This document shows, in pieces, positions 57,301-64,000 of a stretch of 64,000 bases of DNA. The DNA is taken from positions 186,001 to 250,000 of the forward strand of contig NZ_PPCV01000005.1 of the NCBI RefSeq assembly GCF_004126535.1. The letters run 5' to 3'. Numbering within the stretch: position 1 is the first letter of the stretch; every line of letters starts with the position of its first letter. The notes beneath the pieces were generated by a model. That model was not told where the DNA came from. It saw nothing but the letters and a program-made list of their open reading frames with translations, and did not search any database. A program made the position numbers and the translations under genes. Source of the stretch: Propioniciclava flava (GTDB taxonomy: Bacteria > Actinomycetota > Actinomycetes > Propionibacteriales > Propionibacteriaceae).

Positions 57301-57498
57301 ATGGCCTTGATGCTGGACGCTTTGACGCACCCGCGCGCGGTGGCTCCGATGACAGGTGGCATGGTGACGACGGGCGCGGCGATCGACATCGCCCGGGTGG
57401 GGTTCGGCGGCCTCCTCGCCGGACGCCTGAGCGTCGCCCCGTGGTCCTCCTCGGGACCATCGGTGCGGCCAGACAGCATGACGGGACTGATGCGATGA
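57301..57498 (+). CDS. Candidate short gene coupled to the LCP gene
   Basis: A 65-residue open frame (starting MALMLDALTHPRAVAPMTGG) is preceded at 7 bases by TACTCT. Its stop overlaps the ATG of the LCP gene by 4 bases (ATGA). Those two signals support translation, perhaps as a coupling leader. The sequence matches no family I know and has a mid-hydrophobic centre (IARVGFGGLLAG). A GC-rich frame of this length can arise by chance. Confidence 0.35.
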   Translation: MALMLDALTHPRAVAPMTGGMVTTGAAIDIARVGFGGLLAGRLSVAPWSSSGPSVRPDSMTGLMR

Positions 57499-59075
57499 CG
57501 GGCAGCGACTACACCCCCCAGCATGTGGCCCAGTCACCGGAGACCCCGCCGCTGCAGGGCGCCGAGCGCCGACGCAGTTTCGGGACGGCCAGTGCTCTGA
57601 CGGTGGTCAGCGCCGTGATTCCTGGGCTCGGGCTGGCCGGGACGCGCTGGCGGGTGTTCGGGCTCGCGTTGACGGCGGTTGCGGTGGCGGTCGCGGTGCT
57701 TGCCGGGGTTGGCTCCGTGTTCGCGAGGGGCTGGGCCTTGTCTGTGGTGGCGAACCCGACGTGGCTCATGGTGATGGCTGTGGCGCTGGCGGTGTTTGGC
57801 CTGCTGTGGGCTGTTGCCGTGACGGCCACGCAGGTCCTGACGCGTCCGCACCCGGCGCGCGCATGGCAGCGCGTCGTGGGTGCCGTGCTGGTGGCCGTGC
57901 TCACCTTCGCCGTGGCGATGCCGTCGGCCTTTGGTGCTCGGAGCCTGGTAGAGACGTCATCCCTGCTGCGCGCGGTCTTCCAAGATCCAGACGATCCGGG
58001 TGGCGCGAACGCGCCGAGCTTTGGTAACGGTTCGGATCCGTGGGCCAACAAGCCCCGACTCAACGTGTTGATCCTGGGTGCCGACAGCGGAGACGACCGC
58101 ACGGGAACCCGCACCGACACGGTGATGCTGGCGTCGATCGACACCAAGACGGGAGACACCGTCTTGCTGGGTCTGCCTCGGCAGACTGAGCGCCTCATTT
58201 TCCCCGCGGGAAGCGCGCTCGCGAAGATTTGGCCCGACGGATACCACCTGCCTGGCGAACCCGATGGCGAGCAGCAACTCAATGCCATGTACCAAAACGT
58301 CATCCGCTATCCGGGCGCTGCGGCCAGTTTGCCGCCGTCCAAGGATCCCGGGGCGACGATGCTCAAGATGGCCGTCGGCACCTCCCTTGGGGTGGACATC
58401 GACTATTACGTCATGGCGAACCTCGAGGGATTCGTGGAGATCGTGGACGCCCTCGGTGGCGTGACGGTGAACGTCAACAAACCCCTGCCCGTGGGGGGAA
58501 AGAACCCCAACGGCGCCGATCCGGGCTTCCCGCCGGATCGTTGGCTGCCGCCTGGTCCCGATCAGCATCTGAATGGATACGACGCTCTCTGGTATGCCCG
58601 CGGTCGCTATCACACCGACGACTACGACCGGATGCGGCGCCAGCGATGTGTGATCAAGGCCCTGAGCCGCCAGGTCAACCTGACGACAGTCCTGGCCAAC
58701 TACGAGGCCTTGACCCAAGCCGGACGCGACGTGGTCGCGACCGACGTTCCCAATAGCCTCTTGCCTGCTTTGCTGGATCTTGCAGGCCGAGTGCGCAACG
58801 CACCCCTGCGGTCGGTCTCCTTCCAGAATGGGGTAGACGGGTTCTCCACGACGCACCCACAGTGGAGCGCCGTTCAGCAGCGCGTTGCCGAGGCGCTGGC
58901 GCCCCAGGCGGCCCCGCCGGCGTCGGGGGGTCCGTCGACGCCTGAGGTGACGCCGAGCAAGCCTGCGGCAGCTCCCACGACAACCCGGTCGGGGGCGGCG
59001 AAGACACCGTCGGCCGAGCCGTCGGCCACCCCGACGCAGGTCGCGGACGAGTGTGCCTACAACCCCGTCGCCTGA
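57495..59075 (+). CDS. LytR-CpsA-Psr (LCP) family protein
   Basis: LCP enzymes attach polymers such as arabinogalactan or teichoic acid to peptidoglycan. The 526-residue protein has about four membrane helices in the first 155 residues, rather than the usual one. The LCP domain follows (about 185-430: RLNVLILGADSGDDRTGTRTDTVMLASI, LGLPRQTERLIF, YYVMANLEGFVEIVDALGGV and ALWYARGRYHTDDYDRMRRQRCV). A Ser/Pro/Thr-rich tail ends it. The Asp and Arg residues that bind the lipid pyrophosphate are present. Confidence 0.92.
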   Translation: MTGSDYTPQHVAQSPETPPLQGAERRRSFGTASALTVVSAVIPGLGLAGTRWRVFGLALTAVAVAVAVLAGVGSVFARGWALSVVANPTWLMVMAVALAVFGLLWAVAVTATQVLTRPHPARAWQRVVGAVLVAVLTFAVAMPSAFGARSLVETSSLLRAVFQDPDDPGGANAPSFGNGSDPWANKPRLNVLILGADSGDDRTGTRTDTVMLASIDTKTGDTVLLGLPRQTERLIFPAGSALAKIWPDGYHLPGEPDGEQQLNAMYQNVIRYPGAAASLPPSKDPGATMLKMAVGTSLGVDIDYYVMANLEGFVEIVDALGGVTVNVNKPLPVGGKNPNGADPGFPPDRWLPPGPDQHLNGYDALWYARGRYHTDDYDRMRRQRCVIKALSRQVNLTTVLANYEALTQAGRDVVATDVPNSLLPALLDLAGRVRNAPLRSVSFQNGVDGFSTTHPQWSAVQQRVAEALAPQAAPPASGGPSTPEVTPSKPAAAPTTTRSGAAKTPSAEPSATPTQVADECAYNPVA

Positions 59076-59110
59076 GAGTGCGATGCTGCGGGCACAGTTG
59101 ACGAGCCGTT

Positions 59111-59139
59111 TCGACATGGCCGTGCGTCCGCGCTATAGT
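59111..59139 (+). promoter_or_regulatory. Promoter of tRNA-Leu
   Basis: TCGACA (59111-59116) and TATAGT (59134-59139) are 17 bases apart, close to the standard -35/-10 pair, and would start RNA near 59146, about 28 bases before the tRNA. Confidence 0.75.
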
Positions 59140-59173
59140 TGCGGGGCTGCCAGGGAGACCTGGCCGACACCTT

Positions 59174-59259
59174 GCGCGGGTGGCGGAATTGGCAGACGCG
59201 CTAGCTTGAGGTGCTAGTGCCCGATTAAGGGCGTGGAGGTTCAAGTCCTCTCTCGCGCA
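59174..59259 (+). tRNA. tRNA-Leu (anticodon GAG)
   Basis: The 86-base sequence folds as a class II tRNA. The acceptor stem is GCGCGGG (59174-59180) with CTCGCGC (59252-59258). The anticodon arm is CTAGC-TTGAGGT-GCTAG, with anticodon GAG. There is a long variable arm (TGCCCGATTAAGGGCGT) and a T arm GGAGG-TTCAAGT-CCTCT. A59259 is the discriminator. The 3' CCA is not encoded. It reads CUC/CUU codons. Confidence 0.95.
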
Positions 59260-59264
59260 CGAGA

Positions 59265-59312
59265 CAAGAGGCCTTGTTGTTGGGGGTAAGTCCCTAGTGA
59301 CAAGGCCTCTTG
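59265..59312 (+). terminator. Long inverted repeat after tRNA-Leu
   Basis: CAAGAGGCCTTGT (59265-59277) pairs with ACAAGGCCTCTTG (59300-59312), 13 bp with a 22-base loop. It begins 6 bases after the tRNA and probably terminates it, though no clear T-run follows. Confidence 0.6.
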
Positions 59313-59503
59313 GTATGTGTGAGTAGATCCACGTCTGCCGCAAACCTGGCCATGTCGAGCAGGGCACCTGCCTCGGCGCCGTGTGAACCATGGCGTGCAT
59401 GGTGGTGGTGGCCTCCTCCTGTCGTTGACTCCCCAGGCAGATGCTGCTGCGCCGCTGGCGCCACCTCTGAGGCAAGTAGTGGCGGGGCTGGGGCGCGGCT
59501 CCC

Positions 59504-59509
59504 TAGTCT
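59504..59509 (+). promoter_or_regulatory. Candidate -10 box for the next gene
   Basis: TAGTCT lies 22 bases before an ATG that has AAAGGAGG as ribosome binding site. The rest of the 219-base gap after the tRNA terminator shows nothing I can support. Confidence 0.4.
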
Positions 59510-59531
59510 TGGTGCCACAAAGGAGGCGCAT

Positions 59532-60212
59532 ATGAGCAATCAGCAATGGAATCAACAAGGTGGATATCCTCCCCCGCCACCGCACTATGGCGGCTATCCC
59601 CCTGGGGACGGACTCCGACAGCAACCGTATCCGAGTGGCGCTCGTCCCAGCGCAGGTGGGGGCAACAGAAAATTGCCGTGGATTCTCGTCGGGGCAGCCC
59701 TCGTGCTGGCGATCATCTTCGGGACCGGGTGGGTGCTGGCGCTGAAGGGAGGCGAGTCTGGACCCGACGTCCCGCCCCCGTTGCCTTCTGGCGCCGAAAG
59801 GGTTCCGGGCGCAAGTCCTCCGACGCTGCAGACGGCTCCAAGCCAACCCGAGGTATCTGCACGGCCACCCGATACCTTGGCGAAGGTAGAGGACATGCCG
59901 ATGAGCGTCGGCTCCCGTGAGCGTAAAGAGTTCGCTGGCCTTCCTATCTACGCGCACGCTGGCGACAGTGACGGATGGATCTACGTGATCAGCAATGGCT
60001 CGCGCCTGGATCTGAAGATGTGGGCGCTCACCTTAGACGAACCGGCCTTCTCTGCCGACGGCACTTTTGTGTGCGGCACAGTCGAAAAGACGCCGACCTG
60101 TTACCTGGCGACAGTGAAGTACGGCATCATATCAATCAGCAGTCCTGGGAGTAACTTTGACTCTTCGGAACTGCCCGCGTTCACCAGCGAGTTTGCTCAA
60201 GGCCTGAAGTAG
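59532..60212 (+). CDS. Small membrane-anchored protein of unknown function
   Basis: The 226-residue protein starts with a Gln/Gly/Pro/Tyr-rich cytoplasmic tail (GYPPPPPHYGGYPPGDG), has one membrane helix at about 49-70, a Pro-rich outer linker, and a 90-residue C-terminal domain with two cysteines (FVCGTVEKTPTCYL) that may form a disulfide. The layout is like many actinobacterial DUF4190/DUF4333-style tail-anchored envelope proteins, but I cannot place the outer domain. AAAGGAGG precedes the ATG. Confidence 0.75.
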   Translation: MSNQQWNQQGGYPPPPPHYGGYPPGDGLRQQPYPSGARPSAGGGNRKLPWILVGAALVLAIIFGTGWVLALKGGESGPDVPPPLPSGAERVPGASPPTLQTAPSQPEVSARPPDTLAKVEDMPMSVGSRERKEFAGLPIYAHAGDSDGWIYVISNGSRLDLKMWALTLDEPAFSADGTFVCGTVEKTPTCYLATVKYGIISISSPGSNFDSSELPAFTSEFAQGLK

Positions 60213-60388
60213 CAGCCATAGAACCCGCCAGGAGCTGGGACGTCAGGGGGCCTTCTGCTGAACACCACGAGGCTTCCTCGGCTTCACCCCAGCGAAGACC
60301 TTCGCTCCAGTGAAGAGGGGTGGCACTGCGAGTGCTCGGTGTGCGGGGAACGTGTGCACCGTGGATCGTGGATGCATCGGAGGGCCCC

Positions 60389-61372
60389 CTAAAGGTCGCG
60401 AGCCTCATTGGGCCCACCTGAGACGTCGTCGAGAGCACGAGCGATCTCGGGGGGCAGCGTCATGTCCTCGGCCTCCAGGTAGGGCTCCAGATGAGCGGCT
60501 GATCGGACGCCGAGAAGGGGAGCGGTGACGCCGGGGGCATCCCGCACCCACACATAGGCGACCTGCGCTGGCGTCATACCCAGTCCGTCAGCGGCCTTGG
60601 CGACGGCCTCGACGACGGCCCGGGAGCGCGGCTCCAAGTAGGGCTCCACGTACCAGTGGAAGTGCTGAGTGGCGCCGCGGGAACCGCGTGGCACTCCCGT
60701 TCGGTACTTGCCGGTCAGGACGCCTCGTCCTAGAGGTGACCAGGGAAAGAACCCCATCCCGAAGTGCTGCAATGCGGGGAGTACTTCTACCTCTGCGCGG
60801 CGGGCCAACAGCGAGTACTCCACTTGGTTGCTGACGATCGGCGCGCGGCCAGGAACGGCGCGCTGCCAGGTGGACGCGGTGGCGGTCTGCCACCCGACGA
60901 AGTTGGAGACCCCGACGTAGCGAGCCATGCCGGAGGTGACGGCGAAATCCAAGGCGGCAAGGGTTTCATCGAGGGGTGCGTGCCCCCAGGCATGCACTTG
61001 CCACAGGTCGACGTAGTCGGTGCGCAGTCGCTCCAGCGACCCCCGCAGATCGTCCAGAAGGGCTGCCCGAGAGGTGTCGACCACCCGGGCGCCCTCCCGG
61101 AATACGAAGCCGGCCTTCGTGGCGATGACGAGGTCCTCGCGCTGAACATCGGAGCGGAACATGCGCCCTAGCAAGCGTTCGGCTTCGCCACGCCCATAGG
61201 CGGGGGCAGTGTCGATCAGGGATCCGCCAGCGTCGACGAACCGGTGCACGCAGGCGCGGGCATCCTCGGCGTGGGTGTCACGGCCCCAGGTCATCGTGCC
61301 CAGGCCAGCCCGGGAGACCGTCAGACCGCTAAACCCGACGCTGCGCTCGCCGAACGTCGCCCCCATCGCCAC
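60389..61372 (-). CDS. Aldo/keto reductase
   Basis: The 327-residue NADPH-dependent enzyme reduces aldehydes or ketones. The catalytic tetrad is visible as D54, Y59 (DTAPAYG), K86 (IATKAG) and H127 (WQVHAWG). The C-terminal cofactor part has SPLGRGVLTGKY and PAQVAYVWVRDAPGVTAPLLGVRS. The start is GTG at 61372, with an ATG two codons later. It follows uppP by 13 bases. The 176-base gap towards the previous plus-strand gene holds only a short GCGAA-GACC-TTCGC hairpin near 60290. Confidence 0.92.
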   Translation of the reverse strand: MAMGATFGERSVGFSGLTVSRAGLGTMTWGRDTHAEDARACVHRFVDAGGSLIDTAPAYGRGEAERLLGRMFRSDVQREDLVIATKAGFVFREGARVVDTSRAALLDDLRGSLERLRTDYVDLWQVHAWGHAPLDETLAALDFAVTSGMARYVGVSNFVGWQTATASTWQRAVPGRAPIVSNQVEYSLLARRAEVEVLPALQHFGMGFFPWSPLGRGVLTGKYRTGVPRGSRGATQHFHWYVEPYLEPRSRAVVEAVAKAADGLGMTPAQVAYVWVRDAPGVTAPLLGVRSAAHLEPYLEAEDMTLPPEIARALDDVSGGPNEARDL

Positions 61373-61385
61373 TGTGGTCTCCCGA

Positions 61386-62228
61386 TCAGATCGGGGAGAC
61401 GACGTTGGTCAACAACAGCACCACGATGATCGCGGCCAGCACGATCCGGTAGATGACGAATGCGGTGAAGTTGTTGGTGGCGACGAACTTCAGCAGCCAG
61501 GCGATGGACAGGTAGGCGATCGCGAAGGACACCACGATGCCGATGATGGTGGCTGTCCAGCCCACGCCGCCGGGAGCGGCGATATCGGAGGCCGCAGAGA
61601 TGGCTTGATAACTACCTGCTGCCACCAACGTGGGGATGCCGAGGAAGAAGCTCATGCGCGTGGCGGTCACGCGGTCAATGCCCAAGAAGAGTGCGCCGGA
61701 GATGGTGGCACCCGAGCGGCTCACGCCCGGCACCAAAGAGAAGCACTGAATCAGGCCCAGCAGAGCCCCGTCCTTCCAGGTGATGGTGTGCTCGCCGCGG
61801 TCCTGCTTGCCGAAACGGTCCGCGCAGAACATCACCACGCTCCACACGAGCAGGCCACCCACCACGAACCACAAGGAGCGCAGGGGCCCTTCGATGAGGT
61901 CCTTCAATGCGAAGGCAATGACGGCGGTCACGAGGAAACCCGCGATGATGGCCCAGCCGAGGTGGAAGTCGGGGCCGCGCTTGTCCTTGTTGGCCAGCCC
62001 CGAGAACCAGGCACCCGCGATGCGGACGATGTCGGAGAAGAAGTACACGATCGACGCGATCATCGCCCCGATCTGGGTGATGGCGGTGTAGGCCGTGACC
62101 GACGTGTCGTTGATGGGCAACCCCATCAGGCTCTCGACGACGGTGAGGTGCCCGGTGGAACTGATGGGGAGGAACTCCGTCACGCCCTCCACGACGCCCA
62201 AGATGACCGATTGCCACCATTCCAACAT
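61386..62228 (-). CDS. uppP: Undecaprenyl-diphosphatase
   Basis: UppP recycles the lipid carrier of peptidoglycan synthesis by removing one phosphate from undecaprenyl diphosphate. The 280-residue membrane protein has the two active-site motifs [15 protein letters not shown] near residue 14 and [11 protein letters not shown] near 170, and about eight helices. The expected length matches. It forms a likely two-gene unit with the aldo/keto reductase. Confidence 0.97.
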   Translation of the reverse strand: MLEWWQSVILGVVEGVTEFLPISSTGHLTVVESLMGLPINDTSVTAYTAITQIGAMIASIVYFFSDIVRIAGAWFSGLANKDKRGPDFHLGWAIIAGFLVTAVIAFALKDLIEGPLRSLWFVVGGLLVWSVVMFCADRFGKQDRGEHTITWKDGALLGLIQCFSLVPGVSRSGATISGALFLGIDRVTATRMSFFLGIPTLVAAGSYQAISAASDIAAPGGVGWTATIIGIVVSFAIAYLSIAWLLKFVATNNFTAFVIYRIVLAAIIVVLLLTNVVSPI

Positions 62229-62289
62229 GCGCTGTTTCTCCGCTCGTTCGCCGAATCAGACAACTCAGCGTAGCCCGGCCGAGCGCGAC

Positions 62290-62295
62290 TAGGCT
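62290..62295 (+). promoter_or_regulatory. Candidate -10 box for mshC
   Basis: TAGGCT would start RNA near 62302, with a leader of about 40 bases and GAGGAG before the ATG. Confidence 0.45.
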
Positions 62296-62341
62296 GTCAC
62301 GGGCGCGGCATCGAGCCGCCCACCAGTCGCGAGGAGAATGC

Positions 62342-63580
62342 ATGAAGGCGTGGTCCCGTCCCGAGATTCCGACGCTGACGCCTGATCCGACGTTGCCCCG
62401 CGTCCACGATTCCGCGTCCGGCACCGCGCTCGCTGTCGGTGCCGGGGATGGTCCTGCCCGCATGTATGTGTGTGGCATCACGCCCTACGACGCGACCCAT
62501 CTCGGACACGCCAACACCTATGTCGCCTTTGATCTGTTGTACCGCATCTGGCTGGACGCAGGCCGCGAGGTGATCTACACCCAAAACGTCACCGATGTGG
62601 ACGACCCCCTCCTGGAGCGTGCCGAAGCAACCGGTGTCGCCTGGCAGGATCTGGCCGCCGACCAGATCGCGTTGTTCCGCAGCGACATGGAGGCCCTGCG
62701 GGTTGTGCCTCCCACCCATTACGTGGGGGCTGTGGAGTCCATCGACTGGGTGATCGCCATGGTGCAGCGACTCATCGCCGCCGGGCTTGTCTACCAAGTC
62801 GACGATCCCGAGTACCCCGACTGGTATTTCGCCTCCACGCAGGCTCCCACGTTCGGCGAGGTGGCCCACCTGGACCGTGCGCAGGCGCTGGCAATCTTCG
62901 GCGAGCGCGGGGGTGACCCGGATCGACCGGGCAAGCGAGATGCCTTGGACTGCCTCGTCTGGCGGCTGGAGCGTCCAGGGGAACCCGCCTGGGACTCGTC
63001 GTTGGGTCGCGGACGACCGGGGTGGCACATCGAGTGCTCGGCTATTGCCCTGCACACCCTCGGCGAGCAGTTCGACGTGCAAGGAGGAGGCTCAGACCTG
63101 GTGTTCCCGCATCACGAGATGAGCGCTGCGGAAGGGACGTCGCTGTCTGGGCAGCCCTTCGCCCGCGCGTTCGCGCACGGGGGCATGGTCGGTTACGAGG
63201 GCGAGAAGATGTCCAAGAGCCGTGGCAATCTCGTCCTGGTCTCACGCCTCAGGGCCGCCGGGGTGGATCCGATGGCGATCCGCCTGGTACTGCTGGCCCA
63301 CCACTACCGCAGCGATTGGGAGTACACCGCCGCAGATCTCGACGCGGCTCAGGCGCGCCTGCTCGCCTGGCGTGGTGCGGTCGCCGCAGCGGCGGCGCTC
63401 CCTGCAGGCCCCACGATCGCCACCCTGCGCGCGGCGCTGCGCGATGACCTGAATGCGCCGCAGGCCCTCGCCGCCGTCGACGCATGGGCTGCCGCGTCGT
63501 CGGCCATCGATGGAGATGACGTGGACGCGCCCGCAGACATCGCACAAGCCCTCGATGCGCTCCTGGGCGTCCGTCTGTAG
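62342..63580 (+). CDS. mshC: Mycothiol synthesis cysteine ligase MshC
   Basis: MshC joins cysteine to glucosaminyl-inositol with ATP, the third step of mycothiol synthesis. The 412-residue protein resembles cysteinyl-tRNA synthetase but has the MshC signatures: [66 protein letters not shown] and [12 protein letters not shown]. It lacks the long tRNA-binding C-terminal domain. The presence of this gene is the best single sign that the host is an actinobacterium using mycothiol. Confidence 0.96.
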   Translation: MKAWSRPEIPTLTPDPTLPRVHDSASGTALAVGAGDGPARMYVCGITPYDATHLGHANTYVAFDLLYRIWLDAGREVIYTQNVTDVDDPLLERAEATGVAWQDLAADQIALFRSDMEALRVVPPTHYVGAVESIDWVIAMVQRLIAAGLVYQVDDPEYPDWYFASTQAPTFGEVAHLDRAQALAIFGERGGDPDRPGKRDALDCLVWRLERPGEPAWDSSLGRGRPGWHIECSAIALHTLGEQFDVQGGGSDLVFPHHEMSAAEGTSLSGQPFARAFAHGGMVGYEGEKMSKSRGNLVLVSRLRAAGVDPMAIRLVLLAHHYRSDWEYTAADLDAAQARLLAWRGAVAAAAALPAGPTIATLRAALRDDLNAPQALAAVDAWAAASSAIDGDDVDAPADIAQALDALLGVRL

Positions 63581-63677
63581 AACGGGTGAGGTTCGGCGCG
63601 CTCGCGCGAAGGCGCGGCGAGGCGGTCGCTGTGTGTCCGCCCGTCCGCCCCGGCGCGGCGTCTGGGGCTTACGCCAC

Positions 63678-63683
63678 TAGACT
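63678..63683 (+). promoter_or_regulatory. -10 box for hisE, near-leaderless start
   Basis: TAGACT ends 8 bases before the GTG at 63692. Confidence 0.5.
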
Positions 63684-63691
63684 TCGGCTAC

Positions 63692-63955
63692 GTGAAGACG
63701 TTCGAGGAACTGTTCGCGGAACTATCCGCTAAAGCCGAGGCGAGGCCAGCCGGATCCGGCACCGTCAAGGAGTTGGACGCAGGCGTCCACGCGATCGGGA
63801 AGAAGATCGTGGAGGAGGCCGCCGAAGTGTGGATGGCGGCCGAGTTCCAGTCCGACGCTGAGGCGTCCGAGGAGATCAGCCAACTCCTGTACCACGTACA
63901 GGTGATGATGATCGCCAAGGGGCTCACCCTCGCTGACGTCTACCGCTACCTGTGA
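63692..63955 (+). CDS. hisE: Phosphoribosyl-ATP pyrophosphatase
   Basis: HisE hydrolyses phosphoribosyl-ATP in the second step of histidine synthesis. The 87-residue protein has the family pattern [10 protein letters not shown] at the start, [14 protein letters not shown] with the metal-binding Glu residues, [13 protein letters not shown] and a short C-terminus. The start is GTG. hisG follows after 11 bases, which supports the call. Confidence 0.96.
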   Translation: MKTFEELFAELSAKAEARPAGSGTVKELDAGVHAIGKKIVEEAAEVWMAAEFQSDAEASEEISQLLYHVQVMMIAKGLTLADVYRYL

Positions 63956-63966
63956 GGGGAACGACC

Positions 63967-64000
63967 GTGAACGATCGCCCGCTGCTGCGCATCGCGCTAC
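63967..64000 (+). CDS. hisG: ATP phosphoribosyltransferase, first codons (partial)
   Basis: A GTG at 63967 opens a frame reading VNDRPLLRIAL, which fits the beginning of HisG (LRIALPNKG in many relatives). It runs off the right edge. The position directly after hisE is the usual actinobacterial order. Confidence 0.7.
   Translation, partial: MNDRPLLRIAL

Noticed and set aside
59174-59312. tRNA-Leu with a following repeat as a mobile-element attachment site
   Set aside because: There is no integrase, no phage or plasmid gene nearby, and no second copy of the tRNA 3' end in the window.
60213-60388. A gene in the gap before the aldo/keto reductase
   Set aside because: Open frames there are short, have no ribosome binding site and resemble no family. 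Only a small hairpin is visible.

Overview
The window is GC-rich chromosomal DNA from an actinobacterium. The evidence is a mycothiol ligase gene (mshC), zinc-type L28 and L32 ribosomal proteins, many GTG starts, DUF2469 and DUF2993 genes, an actinobacterial PNPase, and the DUF177-rpmF-rnc-mutM-smc-ftsY-ffh-rpsP-KH-rimM-trmD and rplS-lepB-rnhB-DUF2469-yraN-comM-dprA gene orders. The SdhA sequence and the overall style suggest Propionibacteriaceae; this is an inference of moderate confidence. I see no prophage, insertion sequence or CRISPR array. Nearly all of the window is core genome.

Layout. 1-4755: the 3' end of ribF, a GNAT acetyltransferase, a LURP-one-like gene and the three-gene proton-translocating transhydrogenase (pntAA-pntAB-pntB, minus strand). 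5026-10149: rpsO and pnp, a NagD-type HAD phosphatase (minus), then dapB and a DUF2993 gene. 10171-16530: a thiol-dependent quinone reductase homologue (minus), a SorC-family regulator (minus) divergent from the glycerol genes glpD, glpF and glpK. 16563-22527: a GNAT gene, RNase J, rpmB, recG, rsmD and coaD. 22604-25888 (minus): a Ugp-like ABC importer without an ATPase gene. 26117-41865: the long RNA-processing, SRP and ribosome block from DUF177 to trmD, interrupted by a broken DUF7738/DUF6892-type gene (28478-29604), a GtrA protein and an amidohydrolase. 41991-47976: succinate dehydrogenase (sdhC-sdhA-sdhB), then an IclR regulator with an MFS transporter. 48212-53456: rplS to dprA. 53510-60212: a TauE/SafE permease, a mannitol/fructuronate-type dehydrogenase, a DUF4862 gene, a candidate short gene coupled to an LCP ligase, tRNA-Leu(GAG) and a small membrane protein. 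60389-64000: uppP with an aldo/keto reductase (minus), mshC, hisE and the first codons of hisG.

How the genes work together. GlpF, GlpK and GlpD take up, phosphorylate and oxidise glycerol. The Ugp-like importer may supply glycerol phosphates. SdhCAB and Pnt handle electrons and NADPH. Much of the rest makes or decays RNA, builds ribosomes and exports proteins. Two normally compact clusters are split by redox genes: pnt lies between ribF and rpsO, and sdh plus IclR/MFS lies between trmD and rplS.

The most distinctive signal I found is regulatory. At many genes a TANNNT hexamer, often TAGGAT or TAGGCT, sits 6-9 bases before the start codon, which predicts leaderless mRNAs. I did not find a clear undescribed multi-gene system.
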